Source: Lineus longissimus | Taxonomy: Eukaryota > Nemertea > Pilidiophora > Heteronemertea > Lineidae | NCBI RefSeq assembly: GCF_910592395.1 | Contig: NC_088308.1 | Location: 10,183,001 to 10,247,000 of the forward strand | Length of the DNA stretch: 64,000 bases | Direction of reading: 5' to 3' | Part shown: positions 10,633 through 20,942 of the stretch, one piece after another | Layout of the letters: each line of letters starts with the position of its first letter | Position numbering within the stretch: position 1 is the stretch's first letter | The notes under the pieces: model-generated | Database searches by the model: none | What the model saw: only the letters and a program-made list of their open reading frames with translations | Told to the model about the DNA's origin: nothing | Made by a program: the position numbers and the translations under genes

Positions 10633-12281
10633 TGAGTTGGTGGGCGTATTTCTTAACTTTGGAGTTAGAGGGACCCCAATAGCTATCAGCATCAAGATCA
10701 GTGGCGGGTCATATTGACGAAGTACTATTAGTCGCGATATTTGGTCCACCTTGTTTCCATTTCATTTTGTCAAGGTGACTTCAGGCAGGGTCGATTGTAA
10801 GTTCCCTCCTTTCAAGGGAGGCTGTAAACAGATAAAAGTATGCAATCATCAGAAAAGCTCTTTGATTTTTTCAACGACAACATTGACGGCAAAGTTGGTA
10901 CATGTTAAAATTAGTGCTCATCAATCTATCACTGGGTGGAGACGTATGATTGTCCGTATGATTGAATGGGAGAGATAAGGGCCTGAAATTTCGTAACACT
11001 CGAGCAACGTTTACAGTTGAAGCCTAACTGATATGCCTCGAGATACTGCAACTACAGCTGATTCTTGCTATGACGTTTATTGTAAGGACTGTTTTGTTCA
11101 TCTCGACAATGGTAAGGAACGAAGTATCCGCATGGGCACCAAGAATATGGGAGAGTTTCCAACGATATTTGGTTATATCAGGATTGGTCGGGCACAAACA
11201 ATAACCTAAAAAACGTAGGCCAGCCGTATTTTTTGACAAGTTAACGCCAGTTTTTGACCTGGGTATTACGCATGCAAACATTAATTCTCTACGGTGAAGC
11301 AAAATAAGTTTAGATCAAGAACATATGTCAGAGTGACGCAATTGACAATATCGTCTCACAGCATGTACTAGGCGCACAGGACTATCAAAATAATTAAAAG
11401 AAATAATAGTAATTTCGTGCTTGAGTCTGGCGTTTGTAACTATTTTCGAATTCGATCGACCAATGATTTTAGAAGCTCCGCTATAGATGCTCATTAAGGG
11501 TTCGCGGCTCCTAGTGACAGCCTCAACTACTGAAGTGGAAAAAACACCAACAAAATGATGATCGATTCATTGTCAACTGAACTTCCAGTATTGCGTAGTC
11601 TTGATTCATTTTTCACCACGGCAATTATGTGCTTCATTAGCTCAATAAGAAGTACGAACTTCGCTGTGATATTTGCGCCACTTTCAAATGACGCTAAGAT
11701 CGGATTTATATACCAACAAAACGGTATCTGGTTAGACTCGAGGTCACGACTTCACTGCTCAATTAGCTGCGCAAAACACGATTTAGTAGCCGGGTTTAAG
11801 TTTGAGAACCAAGGCAAAACTAACGCTTGCTTATTTCTGGGTCGGTGTTGTCAGTTTGAATTAAAAAATGGGTTAATCGATATAATCATGAGAAAAAAGG
11901 TAAATACTTTTTAGCTAATACAGTGAGAGGTACCGGAAAGCTACAGGGTGGCCCAGAAATATTTACCCACACACAATGGATACACAGTAGATTTCAAATG
12001 CGCAAGAGAAAATAATTCTGGGCCATCCTGCAGTGCCAACTAGATACTTCATGCGAGGCAACAGAAGAGCAGAGTGCCAGAGCGTTGACCTCATTTGCCA
12101 CTTTCCTCAAGCAGCATTTTGGTATTGACCAATCAGAAGAGAGCTATCGATCTTGTTCGGGACAGACAGCACGACCATGATCACATAAGGGGGGGGTGAT
12201 TGGTAAAAAAACCTGTCACCTGACAGGAAGTCCGACATGATTTCTGCTTATGGAAAGTGGTGAATGATGAAAAGGTCGTGG
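10633..12281. other. no gene seen
   Basis: Contains a 119-codon frame at 11555-11914 with no recognisable domain, and scattered shorter frames. There is no splice-supported exon and no repeat I can define. Confidence 0.35.
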
Positions 12282-12414
12282 TATAAGACATTGATATCGA
12301 ATAGGAGGTATTGGTTGTCTCAATCAAACCGCGAGGGTAGAGATAAAATGTAGACCAAAACCGAGGCATACCGACAGTGAGGTGTATCAATTTCTATTCT
12401 AAAACATCTAAAAT
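12282..12414 (-). repeat. palindromic element family, copy 1 (partial)
   Basis: Read on the minus strand it begins TTTTAGAATAGAAATTGATA and matches the element at 13883-14062, including the TCTACATTTTA(G/T)CTC(C/T)ACCCTCG block and CAACCAATACCTCC. It lacks part of the internal palindrome. Confidence 0.6.
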
Positions 12415-13406
12415 TAAATGTCGACTGATGTGGTTTTAAATACTTTTGAAATGCTTCTAGATTTTGCACCAACCCAAGCGGTTATGGTTGCCTGACCCAA
12501 ACCGCTGAATTCAAAACGAGGTTTCATTGGAGCATAGTGCATCTAACTGTAATGTGCGGTCCATTCCCAACCCAGTTAATAAATATTTGTTCCTTGATAC
12601 ATTGTAGAGAAACGTTTTATATGGCAGCAAAACTGCAAAGGAAGAACGTCATTCCGGCAATTCCTTCAAAATATCATTCAAAATAAAGAACTTTTGAAAC
12701 ATATGTTGTAGTAATGTTGTTTTTAATCAATTTCGAAGAAACAAACTCTCCAACACAATATTCGTTGGGGATACCCAACATAGAATTCATGTTGGAGCTA
12801 GCCAATATGAAATTTACGTTCGTCCAACATACAAGTTATTTGTAATATCATTGTAAAAAATAGATTTAGTTACATTTACGTAAAATCTATATTGGACACC
12901 CATTCTAAAATACCTTGGTACCGTAAAGTCAACTTTTAAATGGAAAATGCATAAGCCTCGTTCTGAGAGTGGAGTGTTTTGGACACGCAACCAAGATGCT
13001 CTACCAAAGTTCCCTCGGGTTGCACTAAAATGTGGAAACCATGCACTTGTCATCCCAATGGAATTTCAGCTCACTTCAGAAGTTTGAGGCTCTCAAAACA
13101 CTGCTTCAAACACAAATCAGCCAAGGAAGCATCAACCACCCTAAGTTTTTTAATGAGCACTACACATATTTGCCGAGAAAAACGCTCCAAATAGCCCATT
13201 TGCGCGGATTTTAGCATCACTCGAGCGAGCCGATGCGGACTTCCTATGCGCGCTGTACAAAATGTACATGTCTCATTTTCTGTAACGTTGCCGTAACATA
13301 ATGTAAACAACGGCGCTACCGGCGCTCCGGGCCGGCGATGGATGGAATTTGCCAAATTCGCACATATTCAAGTTATTTTCGTGGCCTATCTTTTTAAGTT
13401 TGTGGT

Positions 13407-13595
13407 ATTTTAGAATAGAAATTGAACCCTCGGCTTCGGACCTTGGTTGAGTTTCAAAGGCACTCGAGGGTGGAGCTAAAATACAGTCCAAACCCGAGCC
13501 GATAGGCGAGGGTTTGGACGAAATTTTAGCTCCACCCTCGAGTGTCTTTGTAACTCAACCAAGGTCCTCCGCCTCGGGTTCAATTCCTTAAACCA
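13407..13595. repeat. palindromic foldback element, copy 2
   Basis: The two halves are near-perfect inverted repeats about a centre near 13500. The left arm carries GACCTTGGTTGAGT and CACTCGAGGGTGGAGCTAAA; the right arm carries the reverse complements TTTAGCTCCACCCTCGAGTG and ACTCAACCAAGGTC. Outer ends are TTTTAGAATAGAAATTGAACCC / GGGTTCAATTCCTTAAA. No coding capacity: a non-autonomous foldback or MITE. Confidence 0.75.
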
Positions 13596-13882
13596 AAATC
13601 ATATATGGTTCACGCAATGAATTTCATGGAGGGTGCAATTAACTGTGCGCCCAGCCATGGCCTTAAAGTCAATTTACAGGTCCAAATTCACTTTTTTTAA
13701 AAGGGGCAAATATGAACGCGAAAACGTCAAACCCTACAGACTGAGGTTAAATCACAAAACGAGGCTTCGTTGGCGCATAGTGCACCAGGATTTAGAATAC
13801 CCGCACTTTACAGTGTAAATGCAAATACAGAAGCTGTCAAAAAGCATTCATAACCACTTTATTCGCTGTCTAAGTTGAGAGG

Positions 13883-14062
13883 TTTTAGAATGGAAATTGA
13901 TCCTCAATGTCGGTATTGTTTGTCTTCCAAAAAAACCGCTCGGGTGGAGCTAAAATGTTGGCGAAAACCTCGGCTACGCCTCGATTTCGGTCTACATTTT
14001 AGCTCCACCCTCGGGGTTGTGGTGAAACAACCAATACCTCCAATTTGGTATCAATTCCTTAA
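13883..14062. repeat. palindromic foldback element, copy 3
   Basis: Same family as 13407-13595: arms around CGGGTGGAGCTAAAATGT and ACATTTTAGCTCCACCC, outer ends TTTTAGAATGGAAATTGAT / ATCAATTCCTTAA. Arms are more diverged from each other than in copy 2. Confidence 0.7.
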
Positions 14063-14296
14063 GCCTAAATATAATTATTCTATAATGTAAAATTTGAAGA
14101 CAAATTGATACCATGTACATTGTATTAATAAAATGTGTTGAAGCAGGTTTGAATGAATTGCTGGTTTATTTCACTAACCACATGATTTTGTTCAGTCTTA
14201 GTTCGACGTTTCCAATATACTCGATCATACTTATACTTTCTCTTCAACTGATACTGTATCAAGGGAAAGCGACATCGGTATCATCAATACAAAACA

Positions 14297-15259
14297 TTGT
14301 CCCTTTCATCGCGTTTCTGGATGTCATCGCCCGGGAAAGGTGCCTTGAACGGCCTCAAGGTGCTTTTTGATGAATTCTCAAATTTTCATGTACTAGAGGA
14401 GAGACAGAACAAAAGTGTGGTTTATATTTTCCGGAGAAGACGACGGTATGATTATCAGAGGAAGATTCTGTTCACCACAGAATTTTTTTTGCGCGGTAAG
14501 GTTAAATTTCTTCGGAGAAATTTAGCGGTATTCAAATTCAGATCAAAAACGACCCGCATCGTAAATGCTAAAAATGGGCATTATGCTGGCTCATATTCCT
14601 TAGAATTGCCACGAAAAAATGACGAGTTGCTTTGTTTAAATGAAATAACAGTCAAGGGCACTGCAAAAGAAGCATTTGTGATGTACCACATACGGCGAAA
14701 TAGAAAGAAGCTTCGTGTATTCGGACGTTACAACATCGTTATAATAAAACACAGTCGTGACAAAGTAAATACATTTGGCCATTTGATGAAAAACGGAACA
14801 GAGTTGAAAGTCATCAATGCTGATCCGAAAAAAATGGGAAATTCTGATGTCTTTGTTCACATTACCAGTACTGATGATGTTATTGTTGGAAATGTGAAAT
14901 GTATATTTCTGTTTACAAGGAGGAGCAATTTCGAAGAGAGTTTGGTAGTTCGAGGGATGATATGGCTATCAGTGCTGAAATCTCCCATTTCGTGTGATAG
15001 TGGTAACTCTGTGGGGTGGAATGGCAAGCGCTTGTTATCAATTTGTCGACTGGGGAAGAAAAAAACATCAGCGGTTTTATCTCTTCGAATACCACCATTA
15101 CATAACATTTGGCACGATGAGGAAATATCGGTTAGTATTCTGAAGAAAGTTGATTATGACTTGAGGTTGATGGGCTACGGGCGTGATGGAATATTTGTGA
15201 CATATGACTGGCACGGGCGAAAACCCTTTATAATTTATAGACCAAGTGGGCTAAGGTGA
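14297..15259 (+). CDS. orphan 320-residue open reading frame, unknown function
   Basis: The longest uninterrupted frame in the window apart from the gypsy pol region. I do not recognise the product. It is strongly basic (for example RRRRRYDYQRK near residue 47), with no signal peptide, no clear membrane segment and no zinc motif. The true start could be a later in-frame codon, because the first ~20 residues overlap another open frame at 14113-14370. The final ~30 codons and the 3' flank are copied at 16595-16710 in the neighbouring duplicated segment, where the frame is not kept. It could be an intronless gene, a transposon- or virus-derived gene, or chance; its length and lack of stops in AT-rich DNA argue mildly for a real or recently real gene. 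Confidence 0.4.
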   Translation: MSLSSRFWMSSPGKGALNGLKVLFDEFSNFHVLEERQNKSVVYIFRRRRRYDYQRKILFTTEFFLRGKVKFLRRNLAVFKFRSKTTRIVNAKNGHYAGSYSLELPRKNDELLCLNEITVKGTAKEAFVMYHIRRNRKKLRVFGRYNIVIIKHSRDKVNTFGHLMKNGTELKVINADPKKMGNSDVFVHITSTDDVIVGNVKCIFLFTRRSNFEESLVVRGMIWLSVLKSPISCDSGNSVGWNGKRLLSICRLGKKKTSAVLSLRIPPLHNIWHDEEISVSILKKVDYDLRLMGYGRDGIFVTYDWHGRKPFIIYRPSGLR

Positions 15260-16320
15260 CATTGTTCTGATTCATTTCATTGCCAATCAGTTGCCATGAC
15301 CATGGATGTAGAGCAAAACATCCGTGCCATGACACATTAATGCTAATGAAACCAACCAATTAGGCCTGATTTCTTTATCAAATATTAAACACAATAAATT
15401 GGTGATGATGATTTAGATGAATTTGCAGAAACTGAGCGGAAAACAATAAAAAAACATTAGATATCAATACAAAATACATCATAAATATTTGTAATATTTC
15501 ATAAGTATCAACTTATGTTAAACCTAATAATCTCTTGAGCTTTTCTCACAGTTCTCTCCACAATCCTACCTGTCAGTAATACTCTTAATTGATGTGTTGC
15601 AAGTTTTTGAATTATTCTCTTTACAATGATAAAGTTTTCGAGAAAAGAAAACCTTTTCTCAAATTATGATTATAATGTGCTGTCGTAGGAACTTGCGCAT
15701 GCTCAACTATCCGCTACTATGTAGAACTATTGGTCCCCGTTAATACCAACTGTATGACAACTCGAATGAATGAATGAATGAATGAATGAATGAATGAATG
15801 AATGAATGAATGAATGAATGAATGAATGAATGAATGAATGAATGAAATGATGAATGAATGAAATTAACTTTTATATAGCGCCTTTCCCACTGCATACAAT
15901 GTTCAAAAGCGCTCATCACACTCCAAAATGTTCTTGGAATAGGACAGTTTTCAAGTTCTTTTTGAAAGTGTTCGAGTCAATTTCTTTCCTCAAGTCATGA
16001 GCTAACTCATGAGACAACTTGGTGAAACTAGAATTGGGTATTATCACTGATGTCAGGAAAAATGTTTTGACATGTATAATTCAAAATACATGCAGGCCTA
16101 GATTCATCTGATCATAATTTCTTAAAAGATTAGTCAGGCATTAAAGGTCCTATCTCACAGTTCAATTTGTCTTACTTGATTGGTCACTTGACCAGTGGGA
16201 TTGGTCAACTTGGTCACATGACCAATGCACTGGGAATACTACTAAATGGGTTGCTTGATAGTTGAAATTCATATGACAGTGCTTACAGTATTGATTTAAA
16301 GGGATACGCCGTTGGTAATT
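15160..16320. repeat. segmental duplication, copy 1
   Basis: Matches a second copy made of 16591-17216 plus 20083-20763. Shared blocks are the C-terminal coding end of the orphan frame (15162-15270 with 16595-16710), the TTAATGCTAATG...ACAATAAATTGG block, the ATATTTGTAATATTTCATAA block (15487-15515 with about 20105-20135), and GACCAGTGGGATTGGTCAA...CATATGACAGTGCT...GGGATACGCCGTT at the right end. Large indels separate the blocks. Confidence 0.75.
15763..15862. repeat. (GAAT)n microsatellite
   Basis: About 20 near-perfect GAAT units with one irregular AAATGATG interruption near the right end. It lies inside copy 1 of the duplicated segment and is absent from copy 2, so it expanded after or independently of the duplication. 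Confidence 0.95.
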
Positions 16321-16590
16321 CATGTGACATCTGCAAATTAGCAACGAAAATTCGCTTTCTAATCGTTTCGGAATTCGTTTCTGCAATAGTGCAACGATTT
16401 TGTAACGATTATCAAGCTGAAACGAATATTGAATCGAGGTGAAAACGAAAAAGGTTCCTTTGCAACAATTGAAAACGAAAATCGTTTGCCGGCAACGGAA
16501 AATATTACATTGCACATTCGTCTGTAATGAATAAACTTTCGCCCCGCGACCAGGCATCGCGTCATTGGTGACACACGGCCCGTTCACCAC

Positions 16591-17216
16591 AATGACTTGA
16601 GGTTGATGGGCTACGGGCGTGATGGAATATTTGTGACATATGGCAGGCGGGGCGAAAACCCTTTATAATTCATGGACCAAGCGGGCTCGGGTGACATTGT
16701 TCTGCTTCAATTCATAGCCAATAGCATTCCGCGAAGTTACTATTTATAGCTCACAAGGTCATTTGCATAAGATATTGATGACGTTTTAGTCACGTGACAG
16801 TCGGACATCGACACTTATTTCTACGCATTTGAGCTTATTTCAAAGTCAATTATCTTTGACCCTGCATTGTTTTTAGCATGAATGATACCATAGAGTCAGA
16901 GAGAGAAATATTCAGACCAATTATGTAGTATTTCAAACACTCGGACATGTGCCAGATTGAATCTAACTGCCCTAGTTAGAAAGCCTGAATCCATTACGAA
17001 ACCGCATGTTTGTCCGACATTGCCTGTAATTCAGCGATGGGGAAATAGAGGGCAGCAGCTGCAGTGACCTCATCATTGCGGAATGCTATTATGCTAATGT
17101 GACCAACACATATTAGGCCCGATCTTTTCATCACGTAATAACCACAATAAATTGGGCTTGGTCATTTAGCAGAAATTGGCGGAAACTGGGAGGAAAAACA
17201 TTAAAAAGATGGGAAT
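16591..17216. repeat. segmental duplication, copy 2, left part
   Basis: Begins ATGACTTGAGGTTGATGGGC as at 15157 and runs to the point where the 17222-20083 element is inserted. The right part resumes at about 20084. It carries about 350 bp (16720-17080) that copy 1 lacks. Confidence 0.7.
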
Positions 17217-17222
17217 ATCACC

Positions 17223-17316
17223 ACCCTGGAGAATCAAAATCCTGAACTCCGGGCAGTTCGAACCAAGTCCAGATTCCGAGTCATCTGGTATTCCTGAGTT
17301 CTGAGTCCCTCGATAG
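17223..17316. repeat. left terminal inverted repeat of the Polinton-like element
   Basis: Pairs with 19990-20082. Strong blocks are GGAGAATCAAAATCCTGA, TTCCGAGTCATCTGGTATTC and GAGTCCCTCGAT; the two arms differ by small indels and scattered substitutions. Confidence 0.8.
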
Positions 17317-17830
17317 TTTCCTTGAAGAATGGCTCTCTCATGGCATACCTCAAAATAGTTATAGTTTACTGGTGCCTACAAGTATATGTATTTTGCGCTG
17401 AACCGCTGAAAACGTCTAAATCAATCATCATAACCATTTTCTTCACCAAAAACGTTAATCTAAAAATCCGACACATCCAAATCTCAAATATTCCTGACTT
17501 TTCCTCGTCCGAAGGGAGTTTAATCTCGAAAAACGAACATCACGAAAACACACCTAGCTCAGATATTTCACCAAAAATCCTACGCCTATCACGCCTCCAA
17601 AAATAAATAATGCGTGTAATCAACATCACTTACGTGCGCATCTATTCCATTACTGGAAATGGGAGTTGTTTTGAGGTGACTTTTTTTGAAGAAATACCCG
17701 AAATAGCAGAAGAGAAGATATTGAGCATTTCTGAAAATTCTTCGATTTTTATTTTGAACCCATAGTTTTGTCTTAAAGTTAAATACTGACGATTTGACAA
17801 AGGACCTTTAATACAACTCTGAAGGAACAT

Positions 17831-18243
17831 TTCGACTGTAGTAATTACCCCAAAAAACATCCTTTGTATGATAAGAGTAAAGTCCCGGGATATTGTAAGG
17901 ATGAGTTGGCCGGGAATGAAATGAAGGAATTCATTGCTTTGAAAAGTAAAATGTATGCCTATAAAACTGAGACCTCTGAGTAAAAAAAGTTAAAGGGAAT
18001 AAGTAAACATTTGGTAAAAACTGGTATTTCATATGACGACTATACTACAGTTCGTTGGTTGATAGAAAAACATGGTAGGCCTATCATGATATGAGAGTGT
18101 TAAGATCTGACAAGCACAATATGTTTGTAGAGGAAGTTAATAAACGCAGTTTAAATCCATTTGACGATAAGAGATATATTATAAACGATGGAATTTCAAC
18201 GGTTCCGTATGGAGCGCCAGCTACCACTGGCTACAGCGAATAA
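17831..18243 (+). pseudogene. C-terminal remnant of a Polinton-type DNA polymerase B
   Basis: The first frame reads FDCSNYPKKHPLYD, then KDELAGNEMKEFIALKSKMY. In protein-primed PolB of Polintons/Mavericks and adintovirus-like genomes, a lysine-rich PG-[FY]-KDE, EF-x-LR-KMY block follows the YTDTDSL active-site motif. After a frame change it continues VNKRSLNPFDDKRYI and a DGI-T-PYG block, the usual end of those proteins, with a stop at 18241-18243. Breaks: TAA at 17981-17983, TGA at 18092-18094 and a frameshift near 18097. The region upstream (17750-17830) may hold a decayed catalytic motif, but I could not confirm it. The palm, fingers and exonuclease parts are missing. Confidence 0.65.
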
Positions 18244-18351
18244 CATGACCGTTTAATAAAAAATTACCTAATAAATGGAGTAACAAAAAAGACTAAAAAC
18301 AATTAAAAACAACAGACAATGGAACTACATGTACAAACATTGAAATAAAAA

Positions 18352-19031
18352 ATGAGAAAAATAAGAATTATAATTGAGGGAAATATTTCTGCTGGAAAAT
18401 CTAAGTTAGTTGAAAGTATGAAAGAATACCAAGATGTAGTCGTTATCCCAGAGCCGATAAACGAATGGATAAATTATAATGGGAAAAATATGCTGGAACT
18501 TATGTACAAGAATGCGTAAAAATATTCTGAAGACTTTCAGTTGATGGCGTTGGAAACGTCTTTTAGAAATAATGACCACGCAGATTCTGAAAAAACAATA
18601 ATTTCGGAGAGAAGTATTTTCTCAACCCATCATATCTTTTTGCTTTTGAACCTTGGGATGGGAATTTAACTCGGAAGCAGTTTCAGAAGTTGGGGAGTAA
18701 GTATTCCGAGTACTATCATAAAATGTGCGATACAGGTAAACTCGCAAAGTTTATAATTTATCTTAGAACTGATCCGAAAGTTTGTTATGGAAGAATGCAA
18801 GAAAGAAACCATAAGGAGGAAAAATATTTTAGTTTAGAACACCTAAACCATGTTCATAACCTTCACGAAAAAGTATTCGTTAAAAACCGCGAACAGTGGG
18901 ATGTTCCTTGTGTCGGTATTGTTTTAGATGGGAATGATAGAATCGAAAATGTTAGAAAAATATTTATGAACTTCATACAAACTTTTAAATACAAACACTG
19001 TTCAAGATGTGAAACTAGAAAACCTTATTAG
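18352..19031 (+). pseudogene. deoxynucleoside kinase remnant
   Basis: From ATG 18352 the frame shows IIIEGNISAGKSKLVE, a P-loop of dNK/thymidine-kinase-2-like type, then PEPINEWINYNGKNMLELMY, the EPxxxW substrate-site block, then FQLMALE and SERSIFS, the ERS motif. After a frameshift the second part reads FIIYLRTDPKVCYGRMQERN followed by HKEE (lid region), then a leucine-rich helix and stop 19029-19031. Such enzymes phosphorylate deoxynucleosides to monophosphates and are found in animals and in many DNA viruses. The copy is broken by TAA at 18517-18519 and a frameshift between about 18600 and 18690. There is no intron, which together with its place inside the terminal-repeat element suggests a viral/transposon gene and not a host exon. 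Confidence 0.8.
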
Positions 19032-19193
19032 TAATATTTTAAGAATAATCAATCCAAAGATGAGTTGCAAATTATTGTAAAGATTGCAGTGCAAATTATA
19101 GTAGGAATTAGGCCTATATGAGAGAAAAATACAAAACCCAAAGTTTTATGAACTTCAAAAAATGCGGAATTCAATGAATCGTTGTGGATCACA

Positions 19194-19518
19194 ATGGCAA
19201 CACATGGAAAATACCTTGGTTGTACTAAACAGTTTTTTATGATTGGTTGAACTGGCAAAGAGACAGCAAAGTCATTGAGAAAGAGGAAATTGATCCTGTT
19301 TTGCCAGTGGCACATTTTAGGAATTTTCCAGAAGTATGTTGGCATTGGTCAAATATAAATCCAATTTGTCGAGACGAAAATCGCAGCAAAAGTGCAAAAT
19401 TATTTTCAGTCTACACAAACATCAGGTTCAAAAAGCCAAATATTTGCTGAAAAATTATGGGTTCTCCAATGAAGAAGAAATGATTCTAAACAGAGGTATT
19501 CGAAATTATGTTAGATAG
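19194..19518 (+). pseudogene. HNH-like endonuclease remnant
   Basis: One frame begins MATHGKYLGCTKQFF; a second carries a WLNWQ stretch, then EIDPVLPVAHF, HWSNINPICRDENRSKSAKL; a third continues to a stop at 19516-19518. The pattern GC-x-WL, [VI]D-H-x-x-P-x-x-xF, H-[WY]-x-N-[IL]-x-P, N-x-x-K is that of small HNH-type endonucleases found in large DNA viruses and phages. Here the usual DH pair reads DP, so catalytic competence is doubtful even apart from the two frameshifts (near 19230 and near 19400). Family call is moderate: it depends on motif spacing, not on a full domain. Confidence 0.45.
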
Positions 19519-19708
19519 TCTTAAAAAACACTTAAAAATTCAACTTAAAAACGTCTTTAAAAAACATTAAAAATTTAACTTAAAAAAGTAAGATCGGTGA
19601 CCAAAAAAGTGGGAAATTATCATTTTTTGCAATTAAAAGGCCGGGGGTTCAACACGCAAAATACATATACTCGTACATTCGGATCGAGAGATACTGGGCC
19701 TGCATGCT

Positions 19709-19776
19709 ATCAGAGTCTTTCAAATGAATTTATTTTAACTTGTCTTTCATATATAATTTATTTGAAAGACTCTGAT
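19709..19776. repeat. hairpin inside the Polinton-like element
   Basis: ATCAGAGTCTTTCAAAT and its reverse complement ATTTGAAAGACTCTGAT are separated by an AT-rich loop of about 30 bp. The stem is 18 bp perfect. Role unknown. Confidence 0.75.
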
Positions 19777-19989
19777 GCTATAATATCGACTGATTTCAAG
19801 TGCCATGACGGCGTGACGAAGCAAAAGATCACGAAGCAAGCAAGAAAAACAAAAGCTTTTCACTTATTGCAGCCTACCAGATGGAAACTTTAATGTGAAA
19901 CTTCAACTATCGGGTTCTTCAAGATCCCCTGATCTGAATTCACAAGTTGAATAAAAACTTTCTCTCGTCTTTGAATGAAGGAAGCGCTG

Positions 19990-20082
19990 TTTTCCTCGAC
20001 GCCCAATCGAGGGACTCGGAATCAGGAATACGAGATGACTCGGAACCTGTATTTGGCACTCAGGATTTTGATTCTCCGGGGT
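19990..20082. repeat. right terminal inverted repeat of the Polinton-like element
   Basis: Reverse complement of 17223-17316 at about 80 percent by eye. It ends CAGGATTTTGATTCTCCGGGG just before the resumed duplicated segment. Confidence 0.8.
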
Positions 20083-20083
20083 A

Positions 20084-20763
20084 ATCACTGCAAACTACAT
20101 GACAAATATCTGTAATATTTCATAATACATGTAGTATCAAATTATGTTTAAACTGATATTATATTTATCAAACGTTAAACCAACATACATGAAAAATGGG
20201 ATGATATGGCGACAAGAGCTGAAATCTCAAGTTTATGTGTTATGCTCTGGTTACTGAGCTGGGCAGCATACGTCTGCTCTTCATTTGTAGCCTGGAGTTC
20301 CAGATGAAAGTGATTTAATCTAGTATTTTGATACAGCAATTCCACAGCATTTTTATCATTGATATCAGGTAAAATGTATCGACATGTAGGCCTATGATTC
20401 AAATTATTCAAATTATAGGTAGATCCATCTGATCGAAATGTCTTAAAATATTATAGTCAGGTAATGAAGGTCCTATCTCACAGTAAGATACCACAACATA
20501 AGTTGGTCAAGTTGACCAACTTAGTTAGGCCAGGACCAATATCAAGTGTGACTAATCAACCACTTTGTATAGTCAATTGAATACTTTTTTTGTAAGCAGA
20601 TCATGAAACCGGCCGTCAATTGGTCACCTGACCAGTGGGATTGGTCAATTTGGTCACATGATCAATGCACTGGGAATACTACCAAATGGCTTGCTTGATA
20701 GTTGAAATTCATATGACAGTGCTCACAGTATTGATTTTAAGGGATACGCCGTTCGTAATTACT
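20084..20763. repeat. segmental duplication, copy 2, right part
   Basis: Resumes copy 2 after the inserted element: ATATCTGTAATATTTCATAA, GAAGGTCCTATCTCACAGT, CACCTGACCAGTGGGATTGG and GTTGAAATTCATATGACAGT match copy 1 between 15487 and 16320. It contains an extra ~140 bp (20480-20620) with a GGTCAAGTTGACC palindrome. Confidence 0.7.
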
Positions 20764-20942
20764 TGTGGTCCAGTTAAATAGAAATCCACTGTACACTATC
20801 CAATGCCGTAGTGTAGTTATTGTAAATTTAAATTAGTTTAAACCTGCTATTCATAGTATTTGTATATCAGTCTACACAACAGCAATGTTGAAATTTATAT
20901 TTAGTATCAATTACAAATTCAAAATATTTAACGAACGGCGCA
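20744..20942. repeat. MITE with ACGCCGTTCGT termini, copy 1
   Basis: About 200 bp, ends TACGCCGTTCGTAA and TTAACGAACGGCG in inverted orientation. It shares internal CTTGTGGTCCAGTT(A/G)AATAGAAAT and CAATGCCGTAGT with the copy at 24666-24821. The first bases also occur at 16306-16320. No coding capacity. Confidence 0.7.

Larger units (their letters stand above)
17222..20083 (+). mobile_element. 2.86-kb terminal-inverted-repeat element with Polinton/Maverick-like gene remnants
   Basis: The ends are inverted repeats of about 90 bp: GGAGAATCAAAATCCTGA at 17228 and its complement ending at 20077, then shared blocks TTCCGAGTCATCT and GAGTCCCTCGAT. The element interrupts copy 2 of a local duplication; the empty-site version is copy 1. 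Possible target duplication: TATCAC at 17216-17221 and AATCAC at 20083-20088, six bases with one mismatch, and Polintons make 6-bp duplications. Inside, all on the plus strand, are remnants of a protein-primed-type DNA polymerase B, a deoxynucleoside kinase and an HNH-like endonuclease. Autonomous Polintons are 15-20 kb with integrase, ATPase, protease and capsid genes, none of which I see. This is therefore an internally deleted or composite derivative. Polinton assignment is inference from the polymerase tail plus the termini. Confidence 0.6.

Noticed and set aside
11555-11914. 119-codon frame
   Set aside because: No domain, no splice support and no repeat-family match; length is within chance for this much sequence.
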